A DNA stretch of 64,000 bases from Helicobacter hepaticus ATCC 51449 (GTDB lineage Bacteria; Campylobacterota; Campylobacteria; Campylobacterales; Helicobacteraceae), in contig NC_004917.1 in the NCBI RefSeq assembly GCF_000007905.1, positions 1,054,001 through 1,118,000 on the forward strand, read 5' to 3'. Under the pieces are notes generated by a model. That model did not search any database, was not told where the DNA came from, and saw only the letters and a program-made list of their open reading frames with translations. This document shows positions 17,562 through 26,618 of this stretch, in pieces. Both the position numbers and the translations under genes were made by a program. How positions within the stretch are numbered: position 1 is the stretch's first letter; the number at the start of each line of letters is the position of its first letter.

Positions 17562-18686
17562 TCAATAAGTATGAGAATCTGCTTGCATCTCGTCTCGAGT
17601 AATCTTTACTCTATCCATTGCACGCCATACATACACAATATATGCCAACACAAAAGGCACAAGCAAAGACACATAACTCATCACAGAAAGCGTATAATAG
17701 CTTGAGGAGGCATTTTTTATATGAAGAGAGCTTTGCAAATCAGCGATTGAGGGATAAAATGCACTCTGTCCCAAACCCACATTTAAAAATACTGCCATTA
17801 CCACAATTACACTGCCCATACCAAGCGGGAAAATACCCTTTTTACTCTGTGCAAAAACATTAAGATATATTCCCCATAGCACCAAACCCACACCAACGCA
17901 TAATCCCACAATTAAATAAGGCATAGAAAAGAAATTATGCAAATACACATAAGGTTGCAATGTTACACCCTTTGAATCCACATAAAAACCCTCTTTAGAG
18001 CAAATCCACATTAAAAATCCAAGCACACAAGGCAAAAATGCCACACTTGAGAGTAAAATGACTTTTCTTGCGCGTTTAGCTATCTGCGTATCATCAATAT
18101 TGTTTAAAAAATAGCTCGCCCCTAGAATCTGACTTAAAAACACTAATGCCAAACCAAGCAAATAGTTTGCAGGCTCAAGCAATGCCTCTAATCCCCGACT
18201 TACCATACTCCATTCAACAAAATTATGTTCATCAAGCACAAAATGAGAGCCACTAAAAAATGTGCTAATAGCCACACCAATCAAAAATACACCAAATACG
18301 CCATTAATCCACAAAAACGCCTCATACACCTTTGAACCTAACAAATTCCCTTCTTTTTTGCGATATTCATAGCTCACAGCTTGGATAATAAAACAAAATA
18401 AAATAGTGAGCCATACCCAATATGCCCCGCCAAAACTCGTGCTATAAAATAAAGGAAATGCGGCAAAACAAGCTCCACCAAAAAGCACCAAAGTAGTAAA
18501 TCCTAATTCCCATTTGCGCCCAAGCGAGTTAATAAGCATTGTTTTCTCCAGCTCATCTTTGGCAACCACGCAAATGAGGCTTTGCCCACCCTGCACAAAA
18601 AACATAAATACAAGTAGCCCTCCAAGCAAACTGACAATAACCCACCAATATATTTGCAATTCGTCCAAATCAAGTCCAAAAAACAT
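17562..18686 (-). CDS. cydB: Cytochrome bd ubiquinol/menaquinol oxidase subunit II
   Basis: This 374-residue subunit II has eight to nine membrane segments, starting with DLDELQIYWWVIVSLLGGLL. It pairs with CydA to form the high-affinity oxygen reductase that works in microaerobic conditions. Its ATG overlaps the cydA stop, so the two are coupled. The CydX-like ORF follows 16 bases after its stop. Confidence 0.93.
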   Translation of the reverse strand: MFFGLDLDELQIYWWVIVSLLGGLLVFMFFVQGGQSLICVVAKDELEKTMLINSLGRKWELGFTTLVLFGGACFAAFPLFYSTSFGGAYWVWLTILFCFIIQAVSYEYRKKEGNLLGSKVYEAFLWINGVFGVFLIGVAISTFFSGSHFVLDEHNFVEWSMVSRGLEALLEPANYLLGLALVFLSQILGASYFLNNIDDTQIAKRARKVILLSSVAFLPCVLGFLMWICSKEGFYVDSKGVTLQPYVYLHNFFSMPYLIVGLCVGVGLVLWGIYLNVFAQSKKGIFPLGMGSVIVVMAVFLNVGLGQSAFYPSIADLQSSLHIKNASSSYYTLSVMSYVSLLVPFVLAYIVYVWRAMDRVKITRDEMQADSHTY

Positions 18687-20260
18687 TATTTACCCCCTTT
18701 TACACTTTCTAGAAAAACGATTTTGCGTTCTTCTTCAAAACCCTTTCTAATGCTACTCACCATAATGCCAATTTCGGCACAGAGCAATAATGTAAAGAGA
18801 AAAGCGAAAAGAAAAAATGAAATTTGTATATTTACACTTGAAAGCTTAGTGGCTGCAACACCAACAGGAAGTAAGTCCTGTATTGCCCAAGGCTGCCTTC
18901 CTACTTCAGCAACTATCCACCCTGCCTCTGCGGCAATATAACCAAAAGGTATAGCAATCACACATAGCCATAGAATCTTAGGGAATCTCTCTATATTATT
19001 TGCCATTGCCAAATACAATACAATGATAAAAAGCACAAAAAATACGCTACCCAACGCCACCATTAAATGAAAACTATAAAATGTCAAGGCAATAGGTGGT
19101 ATTGCTTCTTCAGGCTGTGATAAATAACCATAGCCAAAATTTGGCATATGAGATTCTAAAATCCCGCGAGTAAGATTCATACGCACATTATCATTTTGCA
19201 CCTTTGCTTCTTTGTAGTCTTTGAGTGCTTGTAGGGCGATTTTGCCACTATGGATTTTAGAATCTATACCTACTATGTCTTTTTCTTTATTGCCATAAAG
19301 CAAATCGTTAATGCCCGGAACAAAACTATCAGGGCTACGATTACCCAAAATAGAGAGTGCATAGGGAATGGTAATATCAAATAAAAATACTTCTTTGTCA
19401 TCGCCGGGCTTTTTGTTTGGATTAAGAATGCCAAACGCAGTTATTCCTGCACGATGTTCGCCATCATAGATTCCCTCCATTGCGGCAAGCTTCATCGGTT
19501 GATGTTGTGTTACACGATAAGCACTCTCATCACCACTGAAAAACAAAAATATTGAAGTTATAAGCCCAAAACTAGCTCCCACAACCAAGCTTTTTTTCGC
19601 CTCAATACGAAATCGCCCATTAAGGAGATATAAGGCAGAAATCCCCATAACAAAAAGAGCAGAAATGACATACCCACTTGCTGCTGTGTGGAGAAATTTT
19701 GATATTGCCACAGGTGAGAGGGCAACCTCCCAAAAATTACTCATCTCATTGCGCGCCGTATCGGGATTAAAAATCGTGCCTATGGGATATTGCATCCAAC
19801 CATTTGCTACGAGAATCCAAAATGCCGATAAATTGCTTCCAATCGCAACAAGCCAAGTAGATAACAAATGGAATCCCTTAGAAACCTTATTCCAGCCAAA
19901 AAACATTACAGCAAAAAATGTAGCTTCCAAGAAGAATGCCATAATGCCCTCAACTGCCAAAGGAGCACCGAAAATATCGCCTACGAACCAAGAATAATTT
20001 GCCCAATTTGTGCCAAACTCAAATTCCATAATAATGCCTGTTGCCACGCCAATAGCAAAATTAATCGCAAAAAGTGTGAGCCAAAAACGTGTAATTTTGC
20101 GCCATTGTGGATTGCCACTTTTGACATAAATGCTCTCCATAATCGCGATAATAAAAGAAAGTCCCAAAGTCAAAGGCACAAACAAAAAGTGATATAACGC
20201 TGTAAGAGCAAACTGCGCTCTTGCCCAATTCACGCTTGATAATTCATTTACCATATCCAT
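18686..20260 (-). CDS. cydA: Cytochrome bd oxidase subunit I
   Basis: This 524-residue subunit I carries hemes b558, b595 and d. The N-terminal helix ALYHFLFVPLTLGLSFIIAI holds the heme-ligand histidine. The GRQPWAI motif at about residue 450 lies in the quinol-site and helix region typical of CydA/CioA, preceded by IAAEAGWIVAEV. The short Q-loop fits the CioA-like group. It is in an operon with DUF4492 upstream and cydB downstream. Confidence 0.94.
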   Translation of the reverse strand: MDMVNELSSVNWARAQFALTALYHFLFVPLTLGLSFIIAIMESIYVKSGNPQWRKITRFWLTLFAINFAIGVATGIIMEFEFGTNWANYSWFVGDIFGAPLAVEGIMAFFLEATFFAVMFFGWNKVSKGFHLLSTWLVAIGSNLSAFWILVANGWMQYPIGTIFNPDTARNEMSNFWEVALSPVAISKFLHTAASGYVISALFVMGISALYLLNGRFRIEAKKSLVVGASFGLITSIFLFFSGDESAYRVTQHQPMKLAAMEGIYDGEHRAGITAFGILNPNKKPGDDKEVFLFDITIPYALSILGNRSPDSFVPGINDLLYGNKEKDIVGIDSKIHSGKIALQALKDYKEAKVQNDNVRMNLTRGILESHMPNFGYGYLSQPEEAIPPIALTFYSFHLMVALGSVFFVLFIIVLYLAMANNIERFPKILWLCVIAIPFGYIAAEAGWIVAEVGRQPWAIQDLLPVGVAATKLSSVNIQISFFLFAFLFTLLLCAEIGIMVSSIRKGFEEERKIVFLESVKGGK

Positions 20261-20286
20261 AATATTTCCTTAAAATCTAAGTTGGT

Positions 20287-20469
20287 TTAATACGAAGTGA
20301 GATTCTCTAATACAAAATGACTTTTTTGTTCATCATCGCCTATATGAGAGAGAGTTTTATCATAAACAAATACCTTAAGCACAGCAAAAATAACTAAAAG
20401 TTTGATAACAATAATCTTCCAAAGCACTTTACCAAGTTTTAGATTCTTAAAACCATCAATATAAAACAT
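20287..20469 (-). CDS. DUF4492 family small membrane protein
   Basis: Starting at ATG 20469 gives 60 residues: MFYIDGFKNLKLGKVLWKII, a hydrophobic helix, then KVFVYDKTLSHIGDDEQKSH. This matches DUF4492, a family often encoded next to cydA in Bacteroidetes and epsilonproteobacteria. An upstream TTG at 20538 is in frame, but the extra 23 residues are not part of the family pattern. It is 27 bases before cydA and probably assists the oxidase; its biochemical role is unknown. Confidence 0.75.
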   Translation of the reverse strand: MFYIDGFKNLKLGKVLWKIIVIKLLVIFAVLKVFVYDKTLSHIGDDEQKSHFVLENLTSY

Positions 20470-20600
20470 TAATGCTTTTCTCAAAAATCCCACATAAACT
20501 CCAATTACGATAAAATAACAAAAGTCGGATTTTATCAAATTTTATATATCTTTCCTTACATAAAATGTGCTTTTTTGTAAAATTTTTACGGCATTTTGAG

Positions 20601-20613
20601 TGATAATTATTAA
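20601..20613. promoter_or_regulatory. Weak Fur-box-like palindrome between cyd and dynamin operons
   Basis: TGATAATTATTAA in the divergent intergenic region resembles half of a Fur operator. In such AT-rich DNA it may be chance. Confidence 0.2.
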
Positions 20614-20637
20614 TTTATTTTACTTTTGGTATTTTGA

Positions 20638-20645
20638 TGTAAAAT
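20638..20645 (+). promoter_or_regulatory. Extended -10 promoter for the dynamin operon
   Basis: TG-TAAAAT, an extended -10 with the TG touching the box, lies 36 bases before the dynamin ATG. The resulting leader carries GGGGAC as ribosome site. Confidence 0.4.
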
Positions 20646-20681
20646 TACGCTCTACAAATAAATAAATGGGGACATCTTAAT

Positions 20682-23012
20682 ATGCCAATTTTGCAGCATT
20701 TTTTTGAGACTTTCCATAGTGCGCAACCACCGCTTCCTATGGAAAAAATACAAGATTCTATTTTTAATACGCTTTCTCCACAGGCTTTGAGCATTCTACT
20801 TTGCACCAATGAGCGCAATATTGCGTTATTTATGCAATGCCAAAGTTTTATAAAAATTTTAGAATCTTTGCACATATCACAAATAAATTCTCAATTAGAT
20901 GCTTATGCTTCAAATGAAGATAAATCTATGATTCTTAGCGCGCTTTTAAAAGATGTATTTACCCTTCAAGCAACTATCATAGAATATAATCCACATTTCT
21001 TTGAGGAGCTTTTGCCATTTTTTATTCAGCTTAATCTTGCACATATCATTGATGATTTTGAACTTGATTTGTTTGCTTCGCTTAAAAATACTTTTTATTC
21101 TCAAAAAACATCACAAAAAGTAGATACAAAAGAAATACGAAGTCTTAAATCTCTTCATAGTGCCCTTGCTTTGCTTCATAACAACCTTTCACCTCTGCTT
21201 CCTCAAGAAACTCTTAAAAACTCACTTACGCACATAATGGAAAAATTAGAGAATCAACATTTTTCTATCGGTATTACAGGAGTGTTAAGTGCAGGGAAAT
21301 CCACATTTTTAAATGCGCTTTTATCTCAAGAAATTTTAGGAAGCTCAAGTGTGCCAGAAACTGCCAACCTTACCATTTTGCGCTATGGAGAATCTGCAGG
21401 AGCAAGAGTGCATTTTTGGAGCAAAGAACAATGGGCTGATTTATGTGAGCAAAGCGCGTATGATACAAATCTTAAAGCCTTTATAGAAGAAAGTCAGGCT
21501 CATTTTGGCACACAATTAGACACATTTATTACCCAGCCACATACAACAAAAGACATTCAAACACACGAATTAAGCATTTATACTTCGGCAAATCATCAAA
21601 GTAAATTTTGCAATCTTATCCAAGAAGTAGAGCTTTTTACACCATTGTCATTTCTAAAAAATGGTGTAGAGATTGTTGATACACCCGGACTTGATGACCC
21701 AATCACAAAACGTGAAGAAATCACTCGCTCTTATATTCAACATTGTGATGTGCTTATCCACGTGATGAATGCAAGCTGTGCAGCAACGCAAGTAGACATT
21801 GATTTTATTTTAGAATCCCTGCTTGAACAAAACATCTCACGCCTACTTGTAGTGCTTACACGCATAGATTTGCTTACACCACAAGAGCTTGATTCTTCGC
21901 TTGAATACACCAAATCAAGCCTCATTGCCCAACTCAAAAAAGCACATTACAAAGGCGATATTGAATCCATTATCAATCGTATTGATTTTATTCCACTTGC
22001 GGGATATGCTGCACTGCTTTATCGCACAAATGCAGATACAAGCAACCTCTCTCTCACTTTAGAACAATGCGGTATCCTTAAGATAGAATCTTATTTACAA
22101 AAAATGCTTCTTGGTGAAGATAGCCTTAAGGCAAAAGATATGCTTTATCTCGCCTACAAAGCCACACTTAAAGTTGCTCAAGATACAGAAGAGATTATCA
22201 ATTTAGAATCTTCTTTGTTAAATGCAAATGGCGAGGAGTTAGAGGAGCTTATTGCTCAAGATAAAGCACATAATGATGCCCTTATGCGCGAACTCTATGA
22301 GCTTGAAGAGCATCTTAGTGCCCTCCATAATGAGCTAAGTGAATTTCTTAAATCTCTTGAACTTTTTAGTGCAAATACTCTTAGTAAAGCTTCTATGCTC
22401 ATCAAGGATAAGGTATTTAATGATATTATTTATGATTATACACGTGGAGCAAAACCTGATACAAATGCACTGCACAAAATGATAGAGCTAGGGCTTAAAG
22501 ATTGTTTCGCCGATGTGGGGAGAGAGTATAAATATAAATTAGGCAAGAAAATTGCTCAACTTAAAAGCGCTATAACACTCTCAGAGGAGCTAGATTCTCC
22601 GCCTCCACATATTCATTTCCAGCTCAAAAACGCACAAATAAGTGCGATTACTCAAGAGTTACTTTCTGCACTTCCTTCGCTTGTGCGCTCTTTTAATAAA
22701 TCTAGTCAAAATAAACTTAGCAACGCACTTGATAAACTTTTTGCAGATATGTTTAGCTCCTTTAGTGAGATTATTCAAAATAAAAACAAAGACATCGCAG
22801 CTCTGTTTTTAGCACATTTTCACGAGATTACTCAATGTGCTAAAAACCATATTCAAATGCAAATTGCTTATAAACAAGAAAGTCTCAACGCTGCTTTAGC
22901 CAAGCGAGAAAGTGGCGATACTCAAGCACTTAAAGATGCTCTTTACACCAAGCGAGAACAGCTTACAGGTATTATAAATGAACTTATGCAAGGTTTGCAT
23001 AGTTTGCAATAA
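20682..23012 (+). CDS. Bacterial dynamin-like GTPase (DLP1 type)
   Basis: This 776-residue dynamin-family protein has a helical N-terminal part (1-180), then a GTPase domain with G1 GVLSAGKS (200-207), G2 threonine in SSVPETANLT, G3 DTPGLDDP and G4-like TRID. A long helical stalk region follows, with an IIPRLA-like heptad pattern and no obvious transmembrane paddle. Size and pairing with the next gene match C. jejuni Cj0411/Cj0412, whose products form a heterotypic membrane-tethering complex. The role here (membrane tethering, remodelling or vesicle biology) is inferred from that pair. Confidence 0.88.
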   Translation: MPILQHFFETFHSAQPPLPMEKIQDSIFNTLSPQALSILLCTNERNIALFMQCQSFIKILESLHISQINSQLDAYASNEDKSMILSALLKDVFTLQATIIEYNPHFFEELLPFFIQLNLAHIIDDFELDLFASLKNTFYSQKTSQKVDTKEIRSLKSLHSALALLHNNLSPLLPQETLKNSLTHIMEKLENQHFSIGITGVLSAGKSTFLNALLSQEILGSSSVPETANLTILRYGESAGARVHFWSKEQWADLCEQSAYDTNLKAFIEESQAHFGTQLDTFITQPHTTKDIQTHELSIYTSANHQSKFCNLIQEVELFTPLSFLKNGVEIVDTPGLDDPITKREEITRSYIQHCDVLIHVMNASCAATQVDIDFILESLLEQNISRLLVVLTRIDLLTPQELDSSLEYTKSSLIAQLKKAHYKGDIESIINRIDFIPLAGYAALLYRTNADTSNLSLTLEQCGILKIESYLQKMLLGEDSLKAKDMLYLAYKATLKVAQDTEEIINLESSLLNANGEELEELIAQDKAHNDALMRELYELEEHLSALHNELSEFLKSLELFSANTLSKASMLIKDKVFNDIIYDYTRGAKPDTNALHKMIELGLKDCFADVGREYKYKLGKKIAQLKSAITLSEELDSPPPHIHFQLKNAQISAITQELLSALPSLVRSFNKSSQNKLSNALDKLFADMFSSFSEIIQNKNKDIAALFLAHFHEITQCAKNHIQMQIAYKQESLNAALAKRESGDTQALKDALYTKREQLTGIINELMQGLHSLQ

Positions 23013-23024
23013 TGAGATGAAAGG

Positions 23025-24869
23025 GTGCAAGAAACAATAATGGAACAAATAAGTGAAAATCTGCTAGAAAACTTTATTAACGAATATATCAGCGCAAAAA
23101 ATCAGCTTTTGCAAGGAGGGAATCCTCTCTATGCTCTCATTGATAAAGCCCATTATGCGCTCAGTCAAATTGCCCCGCTAGATTCTCGTGCTACGCATAC
23201 ATTACAATCTCTCACTCAAAGCATTCAAGAACCAATGAAAGTGGCTATTATCGGGCAATTTAGTAGCGGAAAATCCACGTTTTTAAATGCACTTTTGGGC
23301 AAAAATATCCTGCCTAGTGGTATCACTCCCATAACTGCAAAAATATGCCATATTGTCTATGGACAAGATTATGCACTTGAGATTCACTACAAAAATGGCA
23401 ATACTGCCACAAAAACACTCTCATACCTCAACGAAGTAAGTGAAGTCCAAAATGCCAAAATCGCCTTTTACAAGCTTTATGCGCCATTAGAACTCCTTAA
23501 AAAAATAAGTTTTCTTGATACACCCGGCTTTAACTCGCAAAATCAAAGCGATACAGATACTACAAATTCTATATTAGAAAGCGTTGATGGCATCATTTGG
23601 CTCACCCTCATTGATAATGTTGGCAAACACAGCGAAAAAGAAATTATCCTCTCCCACATTAAACGTTACGCAAGCAAAAGCCTCTGTGTCCTCAATCAAA
23701 AAGATAGGCTTAAAAATCAAGAGGAAATCAACATAAGCCTTGAATATGCTAAGAAAGCATTCAATGGACTTTTTGAGGAAATTATTGCCATATCTGCTAA
23801 AAATGCACTGCTTTCTTATGATGCTCCAAAAGAGCAAAGTGAGCATATGAGAGCAGATTCTCACATAGATTTTGTGCTTGATTTTCTCCATACACACATT
23901 GCTCCATTAGCTCAAGAATCTAAAAAACGCACGATTATTACGCAACTGCGCACTCTCGTACTTAGATATGCTCGTTTAAGTTTTCACGCGCATTTACGCT
24001 TTACTAAGTGTGAGACACTCCTTGCAGATTCTACTAAGTACTTCACAGAGCAATACCCTCAAAGTGCATTTTACAAATCATTCCCTACACTTTTTCATAC
24101 TTTAGAATCCCAACTTGAATCACTTACTCAACACATTTACAACGCACTTGAAAAAACTCCCAAAGAGTTTGTGCGTGCTGATAAAAAATTTGGTATAAAA
24201 ACACAAAATATACAAATAAAAGACATCACAACACTTCCTAGAGAGCGATTAAATCTTAGTTTATGCAATACAGATTCTACATTTGCAAGGCAATTTACCA
24301 AACTTGGTTTTGATATAACTGCCATAGGAGAACAATTTAATGCTCTGCTAAACGCACATATAGGGCATTTGAATGACAATATCATACAATGGTATGAAAC
24401 ATTTATTCCTACTTTGCAAAACTCACTTTTGCAAAAAACACTTAATGAGATAATGGGAACATATGATAACCTTATGCGTGAGCATTGTGAGAATCTTAAC
24501 GCCCAATTAATGCTCGTTGCAAAAATCTTAACACTCAATTACCCACTAGCAATAAATCTTTGCCTCAATACAATAAGTTTAAAAATCCAAGAAGCCTTAG
24601 AAAAATACACCAAAACACCAGATACTTTGCCACTTTTTAATCCCACGCTTGAAAATATCCGCGATGAGCTCAATCTTGGCTTTCACTTCAACCTTTTACA
24701 AGAAAATCTTTTAACGCAACCACTGCATAAAAAAGCGTTGTGGCATTTTGAGCGAGAGGAAAAAGCACTTTGTGAGAAGCAATCTGCAATTATTGCAACT
24801 TATAAAGAGCAATACGCTCATCATTTTAAACAGCTTAAATCTTTGCTTCAAGCACTTAAAGATGTTTAA
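23025..24869 (+). CDS. Bacterial dynamin-like GTPase (DLP2 type)
   Basis: The 614-residue partner GTPase has G1 GQFSSGKS (77-84), G2 threonine in PSGITPITAK, G3 DTPGFNSQ and G4 NQKD, followed by a helical stalk. It begins 12 bases after the first dynamin gene. GTG 23025 has a GAGATGAAAG upstream; ATG 23040 is an alternative start. Two adjacent, unequal dynamins that assemble together are known from Campylobacter (about 728 and 609 residues), which fits both sizes here. Confidence 0.88.
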   Translation: MQETIMEQISENLLENFINEYISAKNQLLQGGNPLYALIDKAHYALSQIAPLDSRATHTLQSLTQSIQEPMKVAIIGQFSSGKSTFLNALLGKNILPSGITPITAKICHIVYGQDYALEIHYKNGNTATKTLSYLNEVSEVQNAKIAFYKLYAPLELLKKISFLDTPGFNSQNQSDTDTTNSILESVDGIIWLTLIDNVGKHSEKEIILSHIKRYASKSLCVLNQKDRLKNQEEINISLEYAKKAFNGLFEEIIAISAKNALLSYDAPKEQSEHMRADSHIDFVLDFLHTHIAPLAQESKKRTIITQLRTLVLRYARLSFHAHLRFTKCETLLADSTKYFTEQYPQSAFYKSFPTLFHTLESQLESLTQHIYNALEKTPKEFVRADKKFGIKTQNIQIKDITTLPRERLNLSLCNTDSTFARQFTKLGFDITAIGEQFNALLNAHIGHLNDNIIQWYETFIPTLQNSLLQKTLNEIMGTYDNLMREHCENLNAQLMLVAKILTLNYPLAINLCLNTISLKIQEALEKYTKTPDTLPLFNPTLENIRDELNLGFHFNLLQENLLTQPLHKKALWHFEREEKALCEKQSAIIATYKEQYAHHFKQLKSLLQALKDV

Positions 24870-24875
24870 GATTAA

Positions 24876-25263
24876 ATGAAAAAGATAATTTTTACTTTTC
24901 TCTGCACTCTCTCATTGTGCTGTTGTGATAGCCCACAACAAGCCTTCGAGCTTTTGCTCAATTATTCAAAATCTGAAACTTCATCTTTAAGATTACAATA
25001 TCTCAAAGATGCTTTTGTGCTTTACCTGCAATGCACAAAAAATCCTTAAGTGATGAGGAATATAACTTTTAAAAAATCATATTGTGCCTCCACTAGATTC
25101 CATTAATGAAAACGCTTATCGGACAAAAAGTACAAGCCCATTTCAAAGCCTAGCCGTTGTGGAAAGCGAAATAAGAGAATCTTTAATCGCCAAAAGGGTT
25201 GAAGATTCTCAATACTCATCATATTTCTTTGCTCGTATATGGCGAGATATAACCCGTGATTAA
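24876..25263 (+). pseudogene. Frameshifted lipoprotein gene, third member of the dynamin operon
   Basis: An ATG at 24876, 6 bases after the dynamin gene, starts a lipoprotein-like N-terminus (MKKIIFTFLCTLSLCCCDSP) that stops at 25047 after 57 codons. Coding sense resumes in other frames (KKSLSDEEYNF, then VVESEIRESLIAKRVEDSQY and SSYFFARIWRDITRD before the stop at 25261). At least two frameshifts break one small secreted protein. A periplasmic protein gene (Cj0413) follows the dynamin pair in C. jejuni, so this may be its decayed relative. I see no gene in 25264-25406. Confidence 0.55.
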
Positions 25264-25406
25264 GGGCAATGCGCTCTCCGGTGTTTCACGATATTTTCCT
25301 GTGGTAACTGAAATAGCATTCCTGTATATCTTGTAGGTTATGGAATGCACCTTGTAACAAAAAGAAAGTTAAAAATGTGATTTCAACCTCATATCAAGGA
25401 TTCTTT

Positions 25407-26597
25407 TTATCGTTTTTTCACAAAATGCCACCAAAGAAAAATCACTGCACTTATAAGCAAAATTACGCCATTAACATTAAGCATAAAAGGTATGCCGCCT
25501 AAGCGCACAAGTGGCTGTGTGATAAAAGGTGAGCAAAATTGCCCCATAAAAACACTTGCAGATAAGAATCCTGCTGCCTTTGCACGCTCATATTCACTTG
25601 CTACACTTAGTAGCCACGAACTATTATTGACAAGAATAATCCCTAACCCCGAGCCTACAAGCACTAAAGCAAAAATAAGAATCTCATAGCTTTGAAACAT
25701 TCCAATAAGCAAAAATCCGCCTCCAATAGCACTCAAAGAAATAAAATATAAGAGAAAAACACTTAATTTTGCACGAAGCCTTGCATAAAAAAGTGAAAGA
25801 ATAGCTGTGCAAAGAGAGCTTACGGCTAAACTTATACCTATAAGATTCCCACTTTTATTGAGATTATGCGTGATAAAATGCGGAATTTGTGTGGGCATCA
25901 CATAAAACATACTCATTGCATAAAATGAAAAAAGATAAATAGGTGCAAATTTGAAAAGATTAAAATTTACTGCCTTGACATCTGATTTGGACACGTTACG
26001 TTTTGGTTCAAAAAGCATTACAAGAGCTAAAATCAAGATGATAAAGCCTGAAAGATACACTAAAAAAGGATAACGCCAATCTATATCGCTTAACACACCA
26101 CCCAATACAAGGAATACAGCGCCTCCACCTGCCATAAAAAAGCCTTGCAATCCTAAGGCTCTTTCCCTCTTCGCACCTTGATAGTAATCTCCAACAAGTG
26201 CACTTACAGCAGTCATAACAAACGCTGTGGCAATACCAAAAATTGCCCTTGATATGAGAATCCAATAAATACTTGCCTCCAAGAAAAATCCACACGCCCC
26301 ACTTATGCTCCATAGTAAAATACTCGGATATAAAAATCGTAACCTGCCATAATTATCAAGCAAAAATCCACTAATGGGTGCAAAAATCATAATAAATAAT
26401 GCAGGAAGCGTTAAAACTAAACGCGAAAGCATATCAATATGTGGTACATCTGCAAAATGTTCTTCAAAATGCGGCAGTGATGGTGCGATAATCGTCCCTC
26501 CAAGCACCGTCATTGAAGCAGTAGCAAAAAGTGTTACTTGAAACAAAAAAGTATCTGTAAGAGGTTGTTTTTGAGCACTTAAGTTATCTTTAGGCAT
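25407..26597 (-). CDS. MFS transporter, drug-efflux-like
   Basis: This 396-residue protein has twelve predicted transmembrane segments and the motif-A-like loop between TM2 and TM3 (GFLLDNYGRLRFLYPSIL). It fits the DHA family of proton-coupled exporters, which includes sugar and drug efflux proteins. It follows dnaA on the same strand with a 21-base gap. The substrate cannot be read from the sequence. Confidence 0.85.
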   Translation of the reverse strand: MPKDNLSAQKQPLTDTFLFQVTLFATASMTVLGGTIIAPSLPHFEEHFADVPHIDMLSRLVLTLPALFIMIFAPISGFLLDNYGRLRFLYPSILLWSISGACGFFLEASIYWILISRAIFGIATAFVMTAVSALVGDYYQGAKRERALGLQGFFMAGGGAVFLVLGGVLSDIDWRYPFLVYLSGFIILILALVMLFEPKRNVSKSDVKAVNFNLFKFAPIYLFSFYAMSMFYVMPTQIPHFITHNLNKSGNLIGISLAVSSLCTAILSLFYARLRAKLSVFLLYFISLSAIGGGFLLIGMFQSYEILIFALVLVGSGLGIILVNNSSWLLSVASEYERAKAAGFLSASVFMGQFCSPFITQPLVRLGGIPFMLNVNGVILLISAVIFLWWHFVKKR

Positions 26598-26618
26598 ATT
26601 ATCTCCGAAACGATAAAA

